Assembly: GCA_002344895.1 (NCBI GenBank)
Contig: DDUR01000076.1
Span: 1-64,000 of the forward strand
Reading direction: 5' to 3'
Origin: Ignavibacteria bacterium UBA2333
GTDB taxonomy: Bacteria; Bacteroidota; Ignavibacteria; Kapaibacteriales; Kapaibacteriaceae
Length of the DNA: 64,000 nucleotides
Below are positions 1 through 8,840 of the stretch, piece after piece (the first letter of the stretch is position 1; each line of letters begins with the position of its first letter). The notes below the pieces were generated by a model. It was given only the letters and a program-made list of their open reading frames with translations. It had not been told where the DNA came from and did no database searches. A program made the translations under genes and the position numbers.

Positions 1-83
1 GCTGAGCACCCCGCGAAGCGCAGCTGAGCACTCCGTGACCTGCGTCCTGTTACCTTTTCCCCTCTTCTCGACACCTATACACT

Positions 84-614
84 GTGAACGAGAACCACAG
101 TACACGCACGCAGCAGTTCTTACGGCTCTATGAAGTGCACGTTCGATCGTTTGAGCGCTATGCATGGGCACTCACACGTGATCGCGAATGGGCGGCCGAC
201 CTTTTGCAGTCGACCATCACGGAAGTTTGGCAAGCGTTTGATGCTGTGCGAGATCAGCAGGCCTTCCCTGCCTTTGTCTATACGGTTATGACACGTCTAT
301 ACGGACGTGAGAAACGACGCTCGGCACGGTTTGTGCCGTTTACGCAAGAAGTGGCAAACGAACTCTTTACATCAGATCTTCCTCCAGATCGATGTGCTGA
401 TGTTGTTGCCCTGATAACAACGATAAACAATCTCACAGAACCCCTACGAACAACGGCAACGCTGTTTTACATCACAGATCTATCGATGGATTCCATCGCA
501 ACCATTCAGTCTACAACGGTCGCTGCTGTCAAAATGCGTTTACTGCGCGTACGCAATACGTTACGAACAGTCTTTGCCGACATGTCTGATGTACCAACAG
601 AGGTGAGGTCATGA
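84..614 (+). CDS. ECF-type RNA polymerase sigma factor
   Basis: A 176-residue sigma-70-family protein of ECF size. Region 2 spans about residues 18-80 (FERYAWALTRDREWAADLLQ) and region 4 about 113-165 (PLRTTATLFYITDLSMDSIA, then a recognition-helix-like VAAVKMRLLRVR). Regions 1 and 3 are absent. The start is GTG; no ATG is usable before the conserved region. It overlaps the next gene by 4 nt (ATGA). That neighbour is a single-span membrane protein likely to act as its regulator or anti-sigma factor. A paralogous pair lies at 30973-32827. Its target regulon cannot be seen here. Confidence 0.88.
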   Translation: MNENHSTRTQQFLRLYEVHVRSFERYAWALTRDREWAADLLQSTITEVWQAFDAVRDQQAFPAFVYTVMTRLYGREKRRSARFVPFTQEVANELFTSDLPPDRCADVVALITTINNLTEPLRTTATLFYITDLSMDSIATIQSTTVAAVKMRLLRVRNTLRTVFADMSDVPTEVRS

Positions 615-1708
615 ACGAAACGACTTTACGTGAAGATCTCCAACGGCTTCAGCTTCGAGAACGATTGCTCTCGGCAGATACCGTGTCTACGATCATCTCT
701 CACGAACCTCTTCCTTCAACTGCACACAGTCAAAACTCTTCCCTAACTTCCGCAACTCTTTCCGTCAAGGTTATTACCATGATCACACTTCTTTCCCTTG
801 GTGTAGCAGCATTGTTGATCACACAAACACCTTCATCAGATGGTGGTGCAGTTCTTCGTGTTGTTCCCACACAATCACAAACGACTGCGGTTGATACAAC
901 GGAGATTGTTTTACGGACGGATTCGGAGAGTCGACATGTATCTACGGTTTCACCTGCCTACAAACTGATTCCACTGGATGGTGTAATCACAGCAGGTAAT
1001 ACCCTACTACGTTCACTTGGAGCCGTTGTGACCGATACAACGGTTACACTTCGTGTTGTAATACCACAAAAACTTACAGCCGGACTTCGGTCGATGCTCC
1101 GTGATCGTGACATCACCGTAGATGGTGATGTCATGATGTGGACCATGAACGTCGTGATTGACACACATGGTATCCGCAACGATGGTCAGGAACCTGTGCC
1201 GTCACGGTATGAAACGGTGGCTACTCCTGTTGTGGCCATTGGACGTATGTCTGCCAGCACACGGTCGGAACCTATGACACTGCCAACACCGATGATGACG
1301 TTTACGCAATGGGCTTCCGTTTCAAACGATGCAGCGTCATTATATCGGTCACTCATTCCTGTTCGTATTGACGTTCCGAAGCTTGACGACGCACATGATC
1401 CTGTGATCTGGACGCCGTCGGCGTCGATCGCAGATAACTCCGTAAGGTTTGCCCAGCCATCAGCCATCGTTTCTCCCATGCCAGCACGTGACCGTGTAAC
1501 AGTAACGTTCACCAGTGATGTTGAGGGAGACGTTGATCTCCGTATTGTCGACCTTTCCGGTCGTATACATCTGCAACAAACACGAACTGTTACCAATGGT
1601 GAAACATCAATGGACATTGATCTCACGACGATACCCTCAGGTTCGTTCGTTGTCACCATCAGCCGTGGGTCTACAACATTTGCTTCGGCGCGATTGCTCG
1701 TGTTATAA
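611..1708 (+). CDS. single-span membrane protein with T9SS C-terminal sorting domain, candidate anti-sigma factor
   Basis: 365 residues: a cytosolic stretch of about 50 residues, one membrane helix (about 52-71, VKVITMITLLSLGVAALLIT), a periplasmic region of unknown fold, then a typical T9SS type A tail (about 290-365) with the PSAIVSPMPARDRVTVTFT entry and VDLSGR core. The cytosolic part carries LLSADTVSTIISHEPLP, closely matched by LMSEADIRNLISAAPLP in the protein at 31541-32827, so it may be a sigma-contact motif (inference). Coupled by ATGA to the ECF sigma gene. A sorting tail on a possible anti-sigma factor is odd, because such tails normally belong to exported surface proteins. Confidence 0.75.
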   Translation: MNETTLREDLQRLQLRERLLSADTVSTIISHEPLPSTAHSQNSSLTSATLSVKVITMITLLSLGVAALLITQTPSSDGGAVLRVVPTQSQTTAVDTTEIVLRTDSESRHVSTVSPAYKLIPLDGVITAGNTLLRSLGAVVTDTTVTLRVVIPQKLTAGLRSMLRDRDITVDGDVMMWTMNVVIDTHGIRNDGQEPVPSRYETVATPVVAIGRMSASTRSEPMTLPTPMMTFTQWASVSNDAASLYRSLIPVRIDVPKLDDAHDPVIWTPSASIADNSVRFAQPSAIVSPMPARDRVTVTFTSDVEGDVDLRIVDLSGRIHLQQTRTVTNGETSMDIDLTTIPSGSFVVTISRGSTTFASARLLVL

Positions 1709-1745
1709 CATCGCACAGGGTGCGTATATACGTTTCCCGACGGTC

Positions 1746-3233
1746 TTACCCGCCACTGATGACGCTCCCTGAGCCCCCAAACAAGACTCTTGAGGACCAT
1801 CGGTTTTCGAAGACACGATCAGGATCAAAACGTTCGCGAATGGCCAGCCATTCGTTGTACCGGGGATACATTGTACTGATGTCCTGCGCAGTGAGTGCAT
1901 CAAATTCTAATCCCCAGTGTAGTCGAGCACCGACGTCGTTAATAAGCCGACGGTGGATGCGGTTCAATAGGCGTACTGACTCCACCGTAACGCCCGTACC
2001 GGGAAAACTCACACACGGTATCTCAATCATCGTGGTGAGTCGGTCATACTGCGGTGCCATCATTTGTGATGACGGTGCTACAAAGCGTAATGAAAAGGGT
2101 GACGTGAGATAGTATCGCCATGCAACGGATTCGTTTGGTGCTTCCGAGCGATACGTTTTGGCTTCGTCAATGATAATGTCAACAGCGTCGGCTGTAGACT
2201 CAAAGGGAACGGCTACTTCCGAGGCATATCCATCCACAGCATCTATACCAAGTGAGAGGACGGCATCGTAGCGGGATCCAAACATGCCCTTCAGTGTCCG
2301 TAAGCCTGAATCGAGAAATCCAGGAATGGTGCTCGCATCACTCTTCATGAGTGTTGCTATAACGTTCATGGCATGCCACGGGAGAAGGTTGGCAATCACC
2401 TGCCACGGATTTTCGCGGTTAGCCTGAACGTCGAGGTCGTCCGATGGTATTCGTTCACGACGTGATGTGATCACGGCCGTATGATGACCATCCGTTTCAT
2501 ACGGATTGATCAACACTTCCTGATGACGGAACTTTGTAAACATGTCATGACCCGTGTGAAGGATCGGACGTACGGTGTTCCATGTTGATACCTGCCGACG
2601 CTCAACAAGTGCATAATCATCACGAACGTCAAGAACGAGAGAATAGACAAGTCCGAGTGAGCCCATTGCTATCACGACACCATCGAACACCGTGTCTTCC
2701 TGGATCAACGTGATATCATCAGGTACACCACCAGGATCACTGATGCCATTCGTTGGCTCGATCCGATAGGCCTTACCATCTCCAGCAACCATTGTTACAC
2801 TTCGTACGGCGTTGGCAAGTGGACCAAGTTTCCAGCCACTACCATGGGTGCCCGTTGAGATAGCTCCAATCAAGGCCTGACCCGTATAACTGCCCATGTT
2901 GTGGAGTCCCTTGGGTGGGATCATCTTCCGGAGCGTGTCAATGCAGGTACGAATGGTCATACCCGCTTCGACGTGGACAAGATTGGACGAGTTAACGTCT
3001 GGGCGAAGGGGCATAAGGGGCAACGGCAAGCCGTAGGACTGAGTGCGGACAAGATATCCGTCGGTTACGGCCACACTGCTAAACGAATGACCATCACCCA
3101 CTCCTCGTACTGTGCGGCCCTCAGCACGTGCCTTCTCGACAATCTTTCGTAGGTCATCAAGTGACTTCGGTTCTACAATGGCATGCGGAGTTGCCGTAAT
3201 GTTTCCGCCGTAGTTGGTCCATGTCGCACTCAT
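1746..3233 (-). CDS. FAD-dependent oxidase of the aldonolactone oxidase (ALO) family
   Basis: 495 residues. The N-terminal half is a FAD_binding_4 (PCMH-type) domain with VRGVGDGHSFSS, whose His normally carries covalent flavin in this family, and ISTGTHGSG. The C-terminal half is an ALO domain ending in LHWGLEFDAL and the FDPDRVFENRW tail typical of L-gulonolactone and D-arabinono-lactone oxidases. The substrate is probably an aldono-lactone or sugar alcohol; the exact one cannot be read from sequence. No signal peptide is seen. I chose the ATG at 3233; TTG or ATG starts 21-24 nt upstream are possible. It stands alone, convergent with the upstream sigma operon. Confidence 0.85.
   Translation of the reverse strand: MSATWTNYGGNITATPHAIVEPKSLDDLRKIVEKARAEGRTVRGVGDGHSFSSVAVTDGYLVRTQSYGLPLPLMPLRPDVNSSNLVHVEAGMTIRTCIDTLRKMIPPKGLHNMGSYTGQALIGAISTGTHGSGWKLGPLANAVRSVTMVAGDGKAYRIEPTNGISDPGGVPDDITLIQEDTVFDGVVIAMGSLGLVYSLVLDVRDDYALVERRQVSTWNTVRPILHTGHDMFTKFRHQEVLINPYETDGHHTAVITSRRERIPSDDLDVQANRENPWQVIANLLPWHAMNVIATLMKSDASTIPGFLDSGLRTLKGMFGSRYDAVLSLGIDAVDGYASEVAVPFESTADAVDIIIDEAKTYRSEAPNESVAWRYYLTSPFSLRFVAPSSQMMAPQYDRLTTMIEIPCVSFPGTGVTVESVRLLNRIHRRLINDVGARLHWGLEFDALTAQDISTMYPRYNEWLAIRERFDPDRVFENRWSSRVLFGGSGSVISGG
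3006..3021 (+). repeat. tandem AAGGGGC motif, 9-bp period
   Basis: AAGGGGC-AT-AAGGGGC, inside the FAD oxidase gene on its non-coding strand. One of the two cleanest copies of the dispersed motif. Confidence 0.8.
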
Positions 3234-3267
3234 GCCGAAACATACGGTAAACATCAATACTGACGGC

Positions 3268-3310
3268 TACAAACAAGAATCGGGCATGTGGTGAGATACC
3301 ACATGCCCGA
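3268..3310 (-). terminator. intrinsic terminator of the secreted repeat protein gene
   Basis: A perfect 13-bp stem (3280-3292 with 3298-3310) closes a 5-nt loop. On the minus strand it is followed by the T-rich TTCTTGTTTG, so it fits the minus-strand gene ending at 3351. Confidence 0.8.
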
Positions 3311-3350
3311 CTCGCTGTACTGTTCCCGAATGTCGAGTTAATCGATCGAA

Positions 3351-5591
3351 TTACCGAACAACTTGCAGAGGTGTTGTTGTTGTGCCGCTGGCCGTACGGA
3401 TCGTAACATAGTACGGTCCAGTTGGCAGTGCCGACACATCAAAGGAACGACCTTCTGCGCGCAGAACTTGTTCGCCTGTGACGGTAGAGACTGTGAGGCC
3501 GATGACGTCATACGGTGTTACGACTGTTACCATTCCTGTTGCCGGGTTTGGTCCAAGTGACATCGTCTTTGTGACAACGTCATTATCAACGTTGGTCGTT
3601 GTGTTCATGACGATAACGTTGGAGGCAAGTGGTGTGGTACCATTGATACGACGATCGCTGGAGATACTCACAGCTGCACCTTCAACGAGGTCATGACGGC
3701 CCGTAGCTGTGCGCCCCTTCTGAATGGTTGTTGTTGAGGACAGAGCAAATGCTGTCATGTGTCCATCAACGTTAACATTCAGCATGTCACCATCAAGACT
3801 TACAATCTGTCCCGTTGTGCGAACCTTACCCCATCCGAAGATGGCGCAGTCACTGCTGATAGCAATGTGAACAGCTGTTTCTGTGCCAGCATCGTCGTAC
3901 GATACAACACATACTGCTGATCCAACGGTGAGGTCAGAGGTTGGAACGAAGATGGCGAGTGAGTCCGTTACTACGGTGTAATCAGCAATGGCGACCGTGA
4001 CACTTTCATTTCCATCGTGAATGGTGACTGATGTACCACTGATAGCCGTCACAATTCCATTACGGAAGATTGGTGTTGGGCATCCATCTTCGATGTAGGC
4101 AGCCGTGATGAGGACCGGATCTTGCGAGCGATCAACATAGGCAGTGAGGTTTTTACCAACGTATTGTTCGGAGAGTTCTACAAACTGACCAAGACAATCG
4201 CTGAACTGCGAAGCTTCGTCAAAAGCAAGTGTTTCTGTGCGATCACCAAGGTTCAGAACAACGTTGTCTGTACCAACGGATTCGATGATGCCGGAAACAA
4301 CGTCCTGATTACAGTCACGAAGGATCTGGATAAAGAGGACGTTCTCTTGTGCTCCAAACTTGTCGGTGTAGACAAGAACTGTGTCACCAAGGTTCACAGC
4401 CGAGATATCAGACAGTAACGGATTACAACCAGCTACCATCGTTGAGTCGTTCACAGCAAACGTGCGGCTTGCACCTTCAAACGTCAGGATGGTGATGCTG
4501 GAAGCGGAAACATCCGTCACAACACCAATAGCATCGTTACCGCGATCACAGTCGTCCTGGCGATAGAGTTGCAGCAGACGGTTCACACCATTGTCGTCAA
4601 TAAATTGACCCGAAACAACGGCACCTTCTTCGAAGAGTTCTACTGTTGCTACGGCACCAAGGCACGTGTGGAGCTGGGAGTTTTCATCAGCTGTAACCGT
4701 GATCGTTTCGCCAGTATATGTTTCAATGGTGATGTCGTTACCATTACGGGATAGGACAATACCATCGACTGATTGCGGACAACCTTCCAGAATGATACCG
4801 AAGAGGAGGAGGTTTTCACCTTCTGGCATCGAAGCATACATAACCGACAACTCTGTGCCAGCGGCAACGTCAGCCCACTCGCGCAGGGAACCATCACAGG
4901 TGTAGGCAACATTGGTGCGAACCGTGTCGCCCGCTACATCACCTGTAAACAAAAGATCAACATTGGATCCGTCTGGAAGGCTTACACGAATTCCACCGTC
5001 AATGAGGGACACAAAGGTGGCATTGCTGTTAATGTATTCCGGACAGTTTGAAAGACGTGTTACTTCGGAAGCGACAATAACGTCGCCATCAAGTTCACCC
5101 GTTACGCGCACGGCTTCACCAACAGAGAAGTCGGCAAACTCGAGTTGTTGTCCAAGACAATCCATCAGTAACGTGGATTCAACAACCCGAACCTGTGTTT
5201 CTTCTGTACCAAACGGGGGCAGAATTCGAACACCAAACTGATTACCGTTTATCGACCGGATTTCTCCTTCAAGGTATACCTTTGGTGTACAACCTTCAAA
5301 GTAGACACGTACTGCATAGTCCGTCAATGTTGCATACTCTGTTTCAACAAAGACATTTGTACCCAGTGTTACCCTGTCAAACGTGCAGCCGTTTTGTTCC
5401 GTCGAGGCATCGTACCGGAACTGAAGTCGTTCTGCACCATTACCAAGGTTATCAATGGTGAATGTTGACGACGTTACTTCAACGAGTGGTCCGTAGATGG
5501 GCGCAAAGGCCGTATCACCTACAGCAGACATCGCCGGAGTCACTGCTAGGGCAACAAAGGCCATCGCAGTAAGGAGCAAGGATCGTATCAT
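3351..5591 (-). CDS. secreted DUF5666-like repeat protein with T9SS sorting domain
   Basis: 746 residues with a Sec signal peptide (about 1-23, ending ALAVTPAMSA) and a T9SS tail (about 675-746: LGPNPATGMVTVVTPYDVIG, then STVTGEQVL). Between them lie about seven degenerate repeats of 80-95 residues. Each has a beta-rich 'G-I-V-x(n)-V-T-I' start resembling DUF5666 and two conserved cysteines (CLG-type and DC/GCP-type), which suggests one disulfide per repeat. Its predicted place is the outer face of the outer membrane or the medium; function unknown. The minus-strand start has a weak GGAGAG about 5 nt upstream. A strong terminator follows. Confidence 0.8.
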   Translation of the reverse strand: MIRSLLLTAMAFVALAVTPAMSAVGDTAFAPIYGPLVEVTSSTFTIDNLGNGAERLQFRYDASTEQNGCTFDRVTLGTNVFVETEYATLTDYAVRVYFEGCTPKVYLEGEIRSINGNQFGVRILPPFGTEETQVRVVESTLLMDCLGQQLEFADFSVGEAVRVTGELDGDVIVASEVTRLSNCPEYINSNATFVSLIDGGIRVSLPDGSNVDLLFTGDVAGDTVRTNVAYTCDGSLREWADVAAGTELSVMYASMPEGENLLLFGIILEGCPQSVDGIVLSRNGNDITIETYTGETITVTADENSQLHTCLGAVATVELFEEGAVVSGQFIDDNGVNRLLQLYRQDDCDRGNDAIGVVTDVSASSITILTFEGASRTFAVNDSTMVAGCNPLLSDISAVNLGDTVLVYTDKFGAQENVLFIQILRDCNQDVVSGIIESVGTDNVVLNLGDRTETLAFDEASQFSDCLGQFVELSEQYVGKNLTAYVDRSQDPVLITAAYIEDGCPTPIFRNGIVTAISGTSVTIHDGNESVTVAIADYTVVTDSLAIFVPTSDLTVGSAVCVVSYDDAGTETAVHIAISSDCAIFGWGKVRTTGQIVSLDGDMLNVNVDGHMTAFALSSTTTIQKGRTATGRHDLVEGAAVSISSDRRINGTTPLASNVIVMNTTTNVDNDVVTKTMSLGPNPATGMVTVVTPYDVIGLTVSTVTGEQVLRAEGRSFDVSALPTGPYYVTIRTASGTTTTPLQVVR

Positions 5592-5747
5592 GGATCTCTC
5601 CGATGTGAAAAAAAGTGGTGGAACTCCCCTGCCGTTGACGGGATTCTTCGACAGGTATAAGCCATGACACGGTGTCCGTCAGTTTGTCCCACTTCGGACT
5701 TTTCCACAACGAATATTGGTGCCCCGTTTGTTCCGCTGAAACGTGCG

Positions 5748-6884
5748 CTACGGCAGGAAACGATAGGCAACATGCGGCATGGTTGCCCCCCGATATGTGA
5801 TGTCGCGCCGCTCAATAGCTATCCCGCCCATGGCTTCGTAAAAGCCGGTTGTGGGATTATCTGCCAGAACCCACAGCATAACCGACGTTGCTCCAGCTGT
5901 CCGCAGGTCAGCCATAATTGACGCGAACAGTTTGCCCCCTACACCCCTTTTCTGAAAACTCTTCCGCAGGTACATTGCATAGATTTCATGACTGTCCGGG
6001 AGATCCTGCGAGCGCGTTCGGCCACCACTGACGAAGCCGACAATTCCCTGCCGATTGTCGACGGCGACATGGACAAAGACGTTGTTTGCATGTGATATAA
6101 ACGTTGTTTGCCACTGTAACCGACGTCCCACCACGTCGATACCGTTGATCACAGAGTCAGGCATAATTCCAGCATACGTTTCTCTCCATGAAACCACGTG
6201 TGTTCGAGCAATTCCGTTCACATCCGCTAGTGTGGCACGTCGTACGACAACGTCTGGATGGGGCAGCACAAAGTCTATCATCATCGGATCAGCACCACGA
6301 TGATGAAGCTCTTTTGCAACAGCAAGCCGGCGCTGTGGTCCATGATTGCCGCTTGTTTTGGCCTTTGCAGTCACAGAACGTACAGTACAACGAAGTCCAA
6401 CAATGTATGGCAACAATGTTTCCACATACGATGCCGACATTTCTGACATTGTCATCGTACCGTTGACAAGTTCCTCACCATGTTGTACAAGATCCTGAAG
6501 ATGTCGTAACAGTTCATCACGATCGTCAACCAGCTCAACAGAACATTCAACATGTACAACGATGTAATTCCATGTGGGAACGGCCATAGCATCGTGTACA
6601 TCAGGATACCACGCCGGACTTACATAGTTCTGCGGTCCATGGAACACAAGTGTAACATCAGCACCATCTCGAAGGACCTCAGCCAGGGAGTTCTCTCGAG
6701 CAACGTGTGCTGACAACACGGAGCCTGCTGTTGGGAAAGGGGCAGAAGGGGCAACCGTCACCGGAAGATGATCAACATGAACACCACGGCTATCGTGAAC
6801 GATAACCGTTGCTAACGGAAATCGGCGTACGACGTGGTAGATGATATCATCGTTTTCAAGTTTTGTATAGCTTGGTATCCACAT
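5748..6884 (-). CDS. PaiB-like FMN-binding / PaiA-like GNAT acetyltransferase fusion
   Basis: 378 residues in two domains. Residues 1-205 resemble PaiB/FMN-binding negative transcriptional regulators (FPLATVIVHD, HVDHLPVTV, GPQNYVSPAWYPD, PTWNYIVVHV). Residues 213-378 are a GNAT acetyltransferase closest in style to PaiA (VVRRATLADVNGIA, HVVSWRETYAGIMPD; acetyl-CoA loop FQKRGVGGKLF; NPTTGFYEAMGG). In Bacillus subtilis paiA and paiB are separate adjacent genes: PaiA acetylates polyamines and PaiB affects sporulation and protease genes. Fusion suggests the two act together, perhaps on polyamines or another amine (inference). It lies 5 nt upstream of nothing obvious and is followed in the same direction by 3351-5591. 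Confidence 0.82.
   Translation of the reverse strand: MWIPSYTKLENDDIIYHVVRRFPLATVIVHDSRGVHVDHLPVTVAPSAPFPTAGSVLSAHVARENSLAEVLRDGADVTLVFHGPQNYVSPAWYPDVHDAMAVPTWNYIVVHVECSVELVDDRDELLRHLQDLVQHGEELVNGTMTMSEMSASYVETLLPYIVGLRCTVRSVTAKAKTSGNHGPQRRLAVAKELHHRGADPMMIDFVLPHPDVVVRRATLADVNGIARTHVVSWRETYAGIMPDSVINGIDVVGRRLQWQTTFISHANNVFVHVAVDNRQGIVGFVSGGRTRSQDLPDSHEIYAMYLRKSFQKRGVGGKLFASIMADLRTAGATSVMLWVLADNPTTGFYEAMGGIAIERRDITYRGATMPHVAYRFLP
5934..5949 (-). repeat. tandem AAGGGGT/AGGGGGC motif
   Basis: Read on the minus strand: AAGGGGT-GT-AGGGGGC, 9-bp period. It lies in the GNAT half of the PaiB-PaiA fusion, encoding part of KRGVGGKLF. Confidence 0.65.
6737..6752 (+). repeat. tandem AAGGGGC motif, 9-bp period
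   Basis: AAGGGGC-AG-AAGGGGC, in the PaiB half of the fusion gene. The coding strand reads it as Ala-Pro-Ser-Ala-Pro in a predicted loop. Confidence 0.8.
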
Positions 6885-6889
6885 AACAA

Positions 6890-7798
6890 CTACGGCGTGT
6901 CGCCAAAGGTGTAGGACAGACCAATACGTGCACCAGTCCGTACTGATGTATTCTCAAAGAACAAACCATGAGGCCCATCAAGATTGAGTGCTACGAGAAG
7001 ATCAACACATACAGCACCAAAGTCATACGAGTGATGGGTGACAACAGCAGACTGACTGTGATCACCGTTTTCGAGAGCTGTTGTGGAGACAAACGTTGAT
7101 ACTCCTAGGTCAACAGAGTATCGTCCAGAGCGAACATCGGCAGAGATATTCCACGCAACAGAGGCAGCTACCGGTCGATCATTTAACGGCAACAGAACGG
7201 CAGGTGCTACATCCAGGGAGAGTCCAAATCCTTCAGCAAATTCTGTAAAGGTTTCTACGTTGGCAAAGATTGGCGCTGTATTCACCATCCACTGATACGG
7301 CATCGTAAATCCTTGTGCAGCCATTGCCGTCGTGAGTCCAAAGTCATAGACTCGTTTATCTTCTACGTCATCCATCATGTAGAACGCAAGAGGGATGCCA
7401 GCAGATAGGCCAATATTGAGCGTCGTTGAGATATGTGGAAGCTCAAGTGGACGCGAGATTCCAATAATGGCATTGGTGAGTCCGAACAGTTGGCGTGACT
7501 CTTTGCCAGGTCGATCGACAACCGTGTGAACAAAACCTGCAGCACCATGCAGTCGATAGTTCCCACATGGCATCGAATATCGGAATGACGGGCTGACAGC
7601 TCGTCCGTCAACATCAGCTGATGACGTAAGTGCTCCATACACAACGTCAACACGAATGGTAGATGTCGTGTCAGCCGTTGACGTTGTGGAAGTGGTGGTC
7701 GAAGACTGTGCTTGTAATGTGGCACTGACGACGGTAAAGAGGGATACGATGAGCATCAACTGTAAGATCACGCGGGTTGTCAAGAGTTGGTGTATCAT
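6890..7798 (-). CDS. exported protein of unknown function
   Basis: 302 residues with a signal peptide (about 1-31, hydrophobic LMLIVSLFTVVSATLQA) and a Thr/Ser-rich linker (SSTTTSTTSTADTTST). The rest has alternating hydrophobic residues and ends in IGLSYTFGDTP, as in small outer-membrane beta-barrels, so a barrel is possible but unproven. I set the start at 7798 because it makes a 4-nt ATGA overlap with the preceding lipoprotein gene; a longer frame to 7837 adds 13 residues that do not look like a signal peptide. Co-transcription with the NHL-type lipoprotein is likely. Confidence 0.65.
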   Translation of the reverse strand: MIHQLLTTRVILQLMLIVSLFTVVSATLQAQSSTTTSTTSTADTTSTIRVDVVYGALTSSADVDGRAVSPSFRYSMPCGNYRLHGAAGFVHTVVDRPGKESRQLFGLTNAIIGISRPLELPHISTTLNIGLSAGIPLAFYMMDDVEDKRVYDFGLTTAMAAQGFTMPYQWMVNTAPIFANVETFTEFAEGFGLSLDVAPAVLLPLNDRPVAASVAWNISADVRSGRYSVDLGVSTFVSTTALENGDHSQSAVVTHHSYDFGAVCVDLLVALNLDGPHGLFFENTSVRTGARIGLSYTFGDTP

Positions 7799-8733
7799 TC
7801 CTGACTCCCTACTCTTTGCAGAATGTTGCCATTCCAATCAAGATGATAGACAACATTACGTTCAACGTCGGTTATCCAGAATGTATTATCGGCATCAATA
7901 CTGATACCATGCACACGTTCAAACAGACCGGAAGCAAGATCACGAAGACGAGTGCCGCTCTCAGTTGAGAGAACAACGATTGGTAATCCTGCGCCATCCT
8001 GTGAAACGAAAACATCGGAACCTGAAACGGCAACAGCAACCGGTTTCGTAACGTGTGCGAGTGTTTGCTGCGACCACGCTGTATCGACAACGTACGTTGA
8101 GTCCGACGGAAACCATCGTTGCAAACGTTCATTACGGAGATCAACGACATAAATCCGCGAAGAACTGTCAACAGCAACGGAATGTGCCCAGGCAAGTTCT
8201 CCGGGAGAAGCACCGTACGATGCGAATCGCCGGACAACATCTCCAGCCGGTGTGAGGATAACAATACCAGAGCGCGGCTTGGCATCGTTTTGATCACCAC
8301 CGTCAAGAACGACGATATTACCATTGGGCAGTAGGGCCGCATTCCATGGCCGTCCGATCTGAGGGCCTTGCCAGATGTCCAACGGAGTACCCGCTGAATC
8401 AAACACCTGAAGGCGGCCGTTGTCACGGTCACAAACGACCAGGCGTCCGTCCTGTAGAAAGACAAGTCCATGAGGATTATGGAACTGTCCGCGTGCCCAC
8501 CCACGATGGCCTCGTGACTCAATCAGCTGACCATTAGGAGAGAACACGGCGATACGCGAGTTCACATATCCATCGGACACGTAGATGTTTCCATCTGGAC
8601 CGCGAACGGCATGTGTAGGTCCGTCGAGTTCGGCTAACGACGCCATCGATGCGTCACAGCCGGTAAGGAATGGAGCCATCCACAGCACACTGAGCACTGC
8701 AGCCATTCCGAGCGAGTGTCGAACGTGTTTCAT
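7795..8733 (-). CDS. NHL-repeat beta-propeller lipoprotein
   Basis: 312 residues. It starts with a lipoprotein signal peptide (lipobox LTGC, Cys at about 26) and then repeats of the NHL type: GPDGNIYVSDGYVNSRIAVF, NPHGLVFLQDGRLVVCD, PWNAALLPNGNIVVLD, AHSVAVDSSSRIYVVDLRNE, VHGISIDADNTFWITD. This predicts a six-bladed propeller anchored to a membrane on the periplasmic side. Such proteins bind ligands or act as peptidyl-amide lyases; no catalytic residues can be assigned. The next gene overlaps it by ATGA. Confidence 0.78.
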   Translation of the reverse strand: MKHVRHSLGMAAVLSVLWMAPFLTGCDASMASLAELDGPTHAVRGPDGNIYVSDGYVNSRIAVFSPNGQLIESRGHRGWARGQFHNPHGLVFLQDGRLVVCDRDNGRLQVFDSAGTPLDIWQGPQIGRPWNAALLPNGNIVVLDGGDQNDAKPRSGIVILTPAGDVVRRFASYGASPGELAWAHSVAVDSSSRIYVVDLRNERLQRWFPSDSTYVVDTAWSQQTLAHVTKPVAVAVSGSDVFVSQDGAGLPIVVLSTESGTRLRDLASGLFERVHGISIDADNTFWITDVERNVVYHLDWNGNILQRVGSQE

Positions 8734-8840
8734 GCAGCAAAACTACAACGGCTGGTGAACGGCCAATGCAGTTCTGCGGAAGGCATACAATGCGCCTACT
8801 CAACCAGTGACAACGAATGGCGTGAACAACCCGTAAGCCG

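Noticed and set aside
1..35. Imperfect direct repeat GCTGAGCAC at 1 and 23
   Set aside because: Two short copies at the window edge are too little to call a repeat element; they may be the end of an upstream gene or spacer.
1186..1800. 204-residue minus-strand ORF opposite the T9SS membrane protein
   Set aside because: It lies antisense to a gene with clear domains and shows no protein features of its own.
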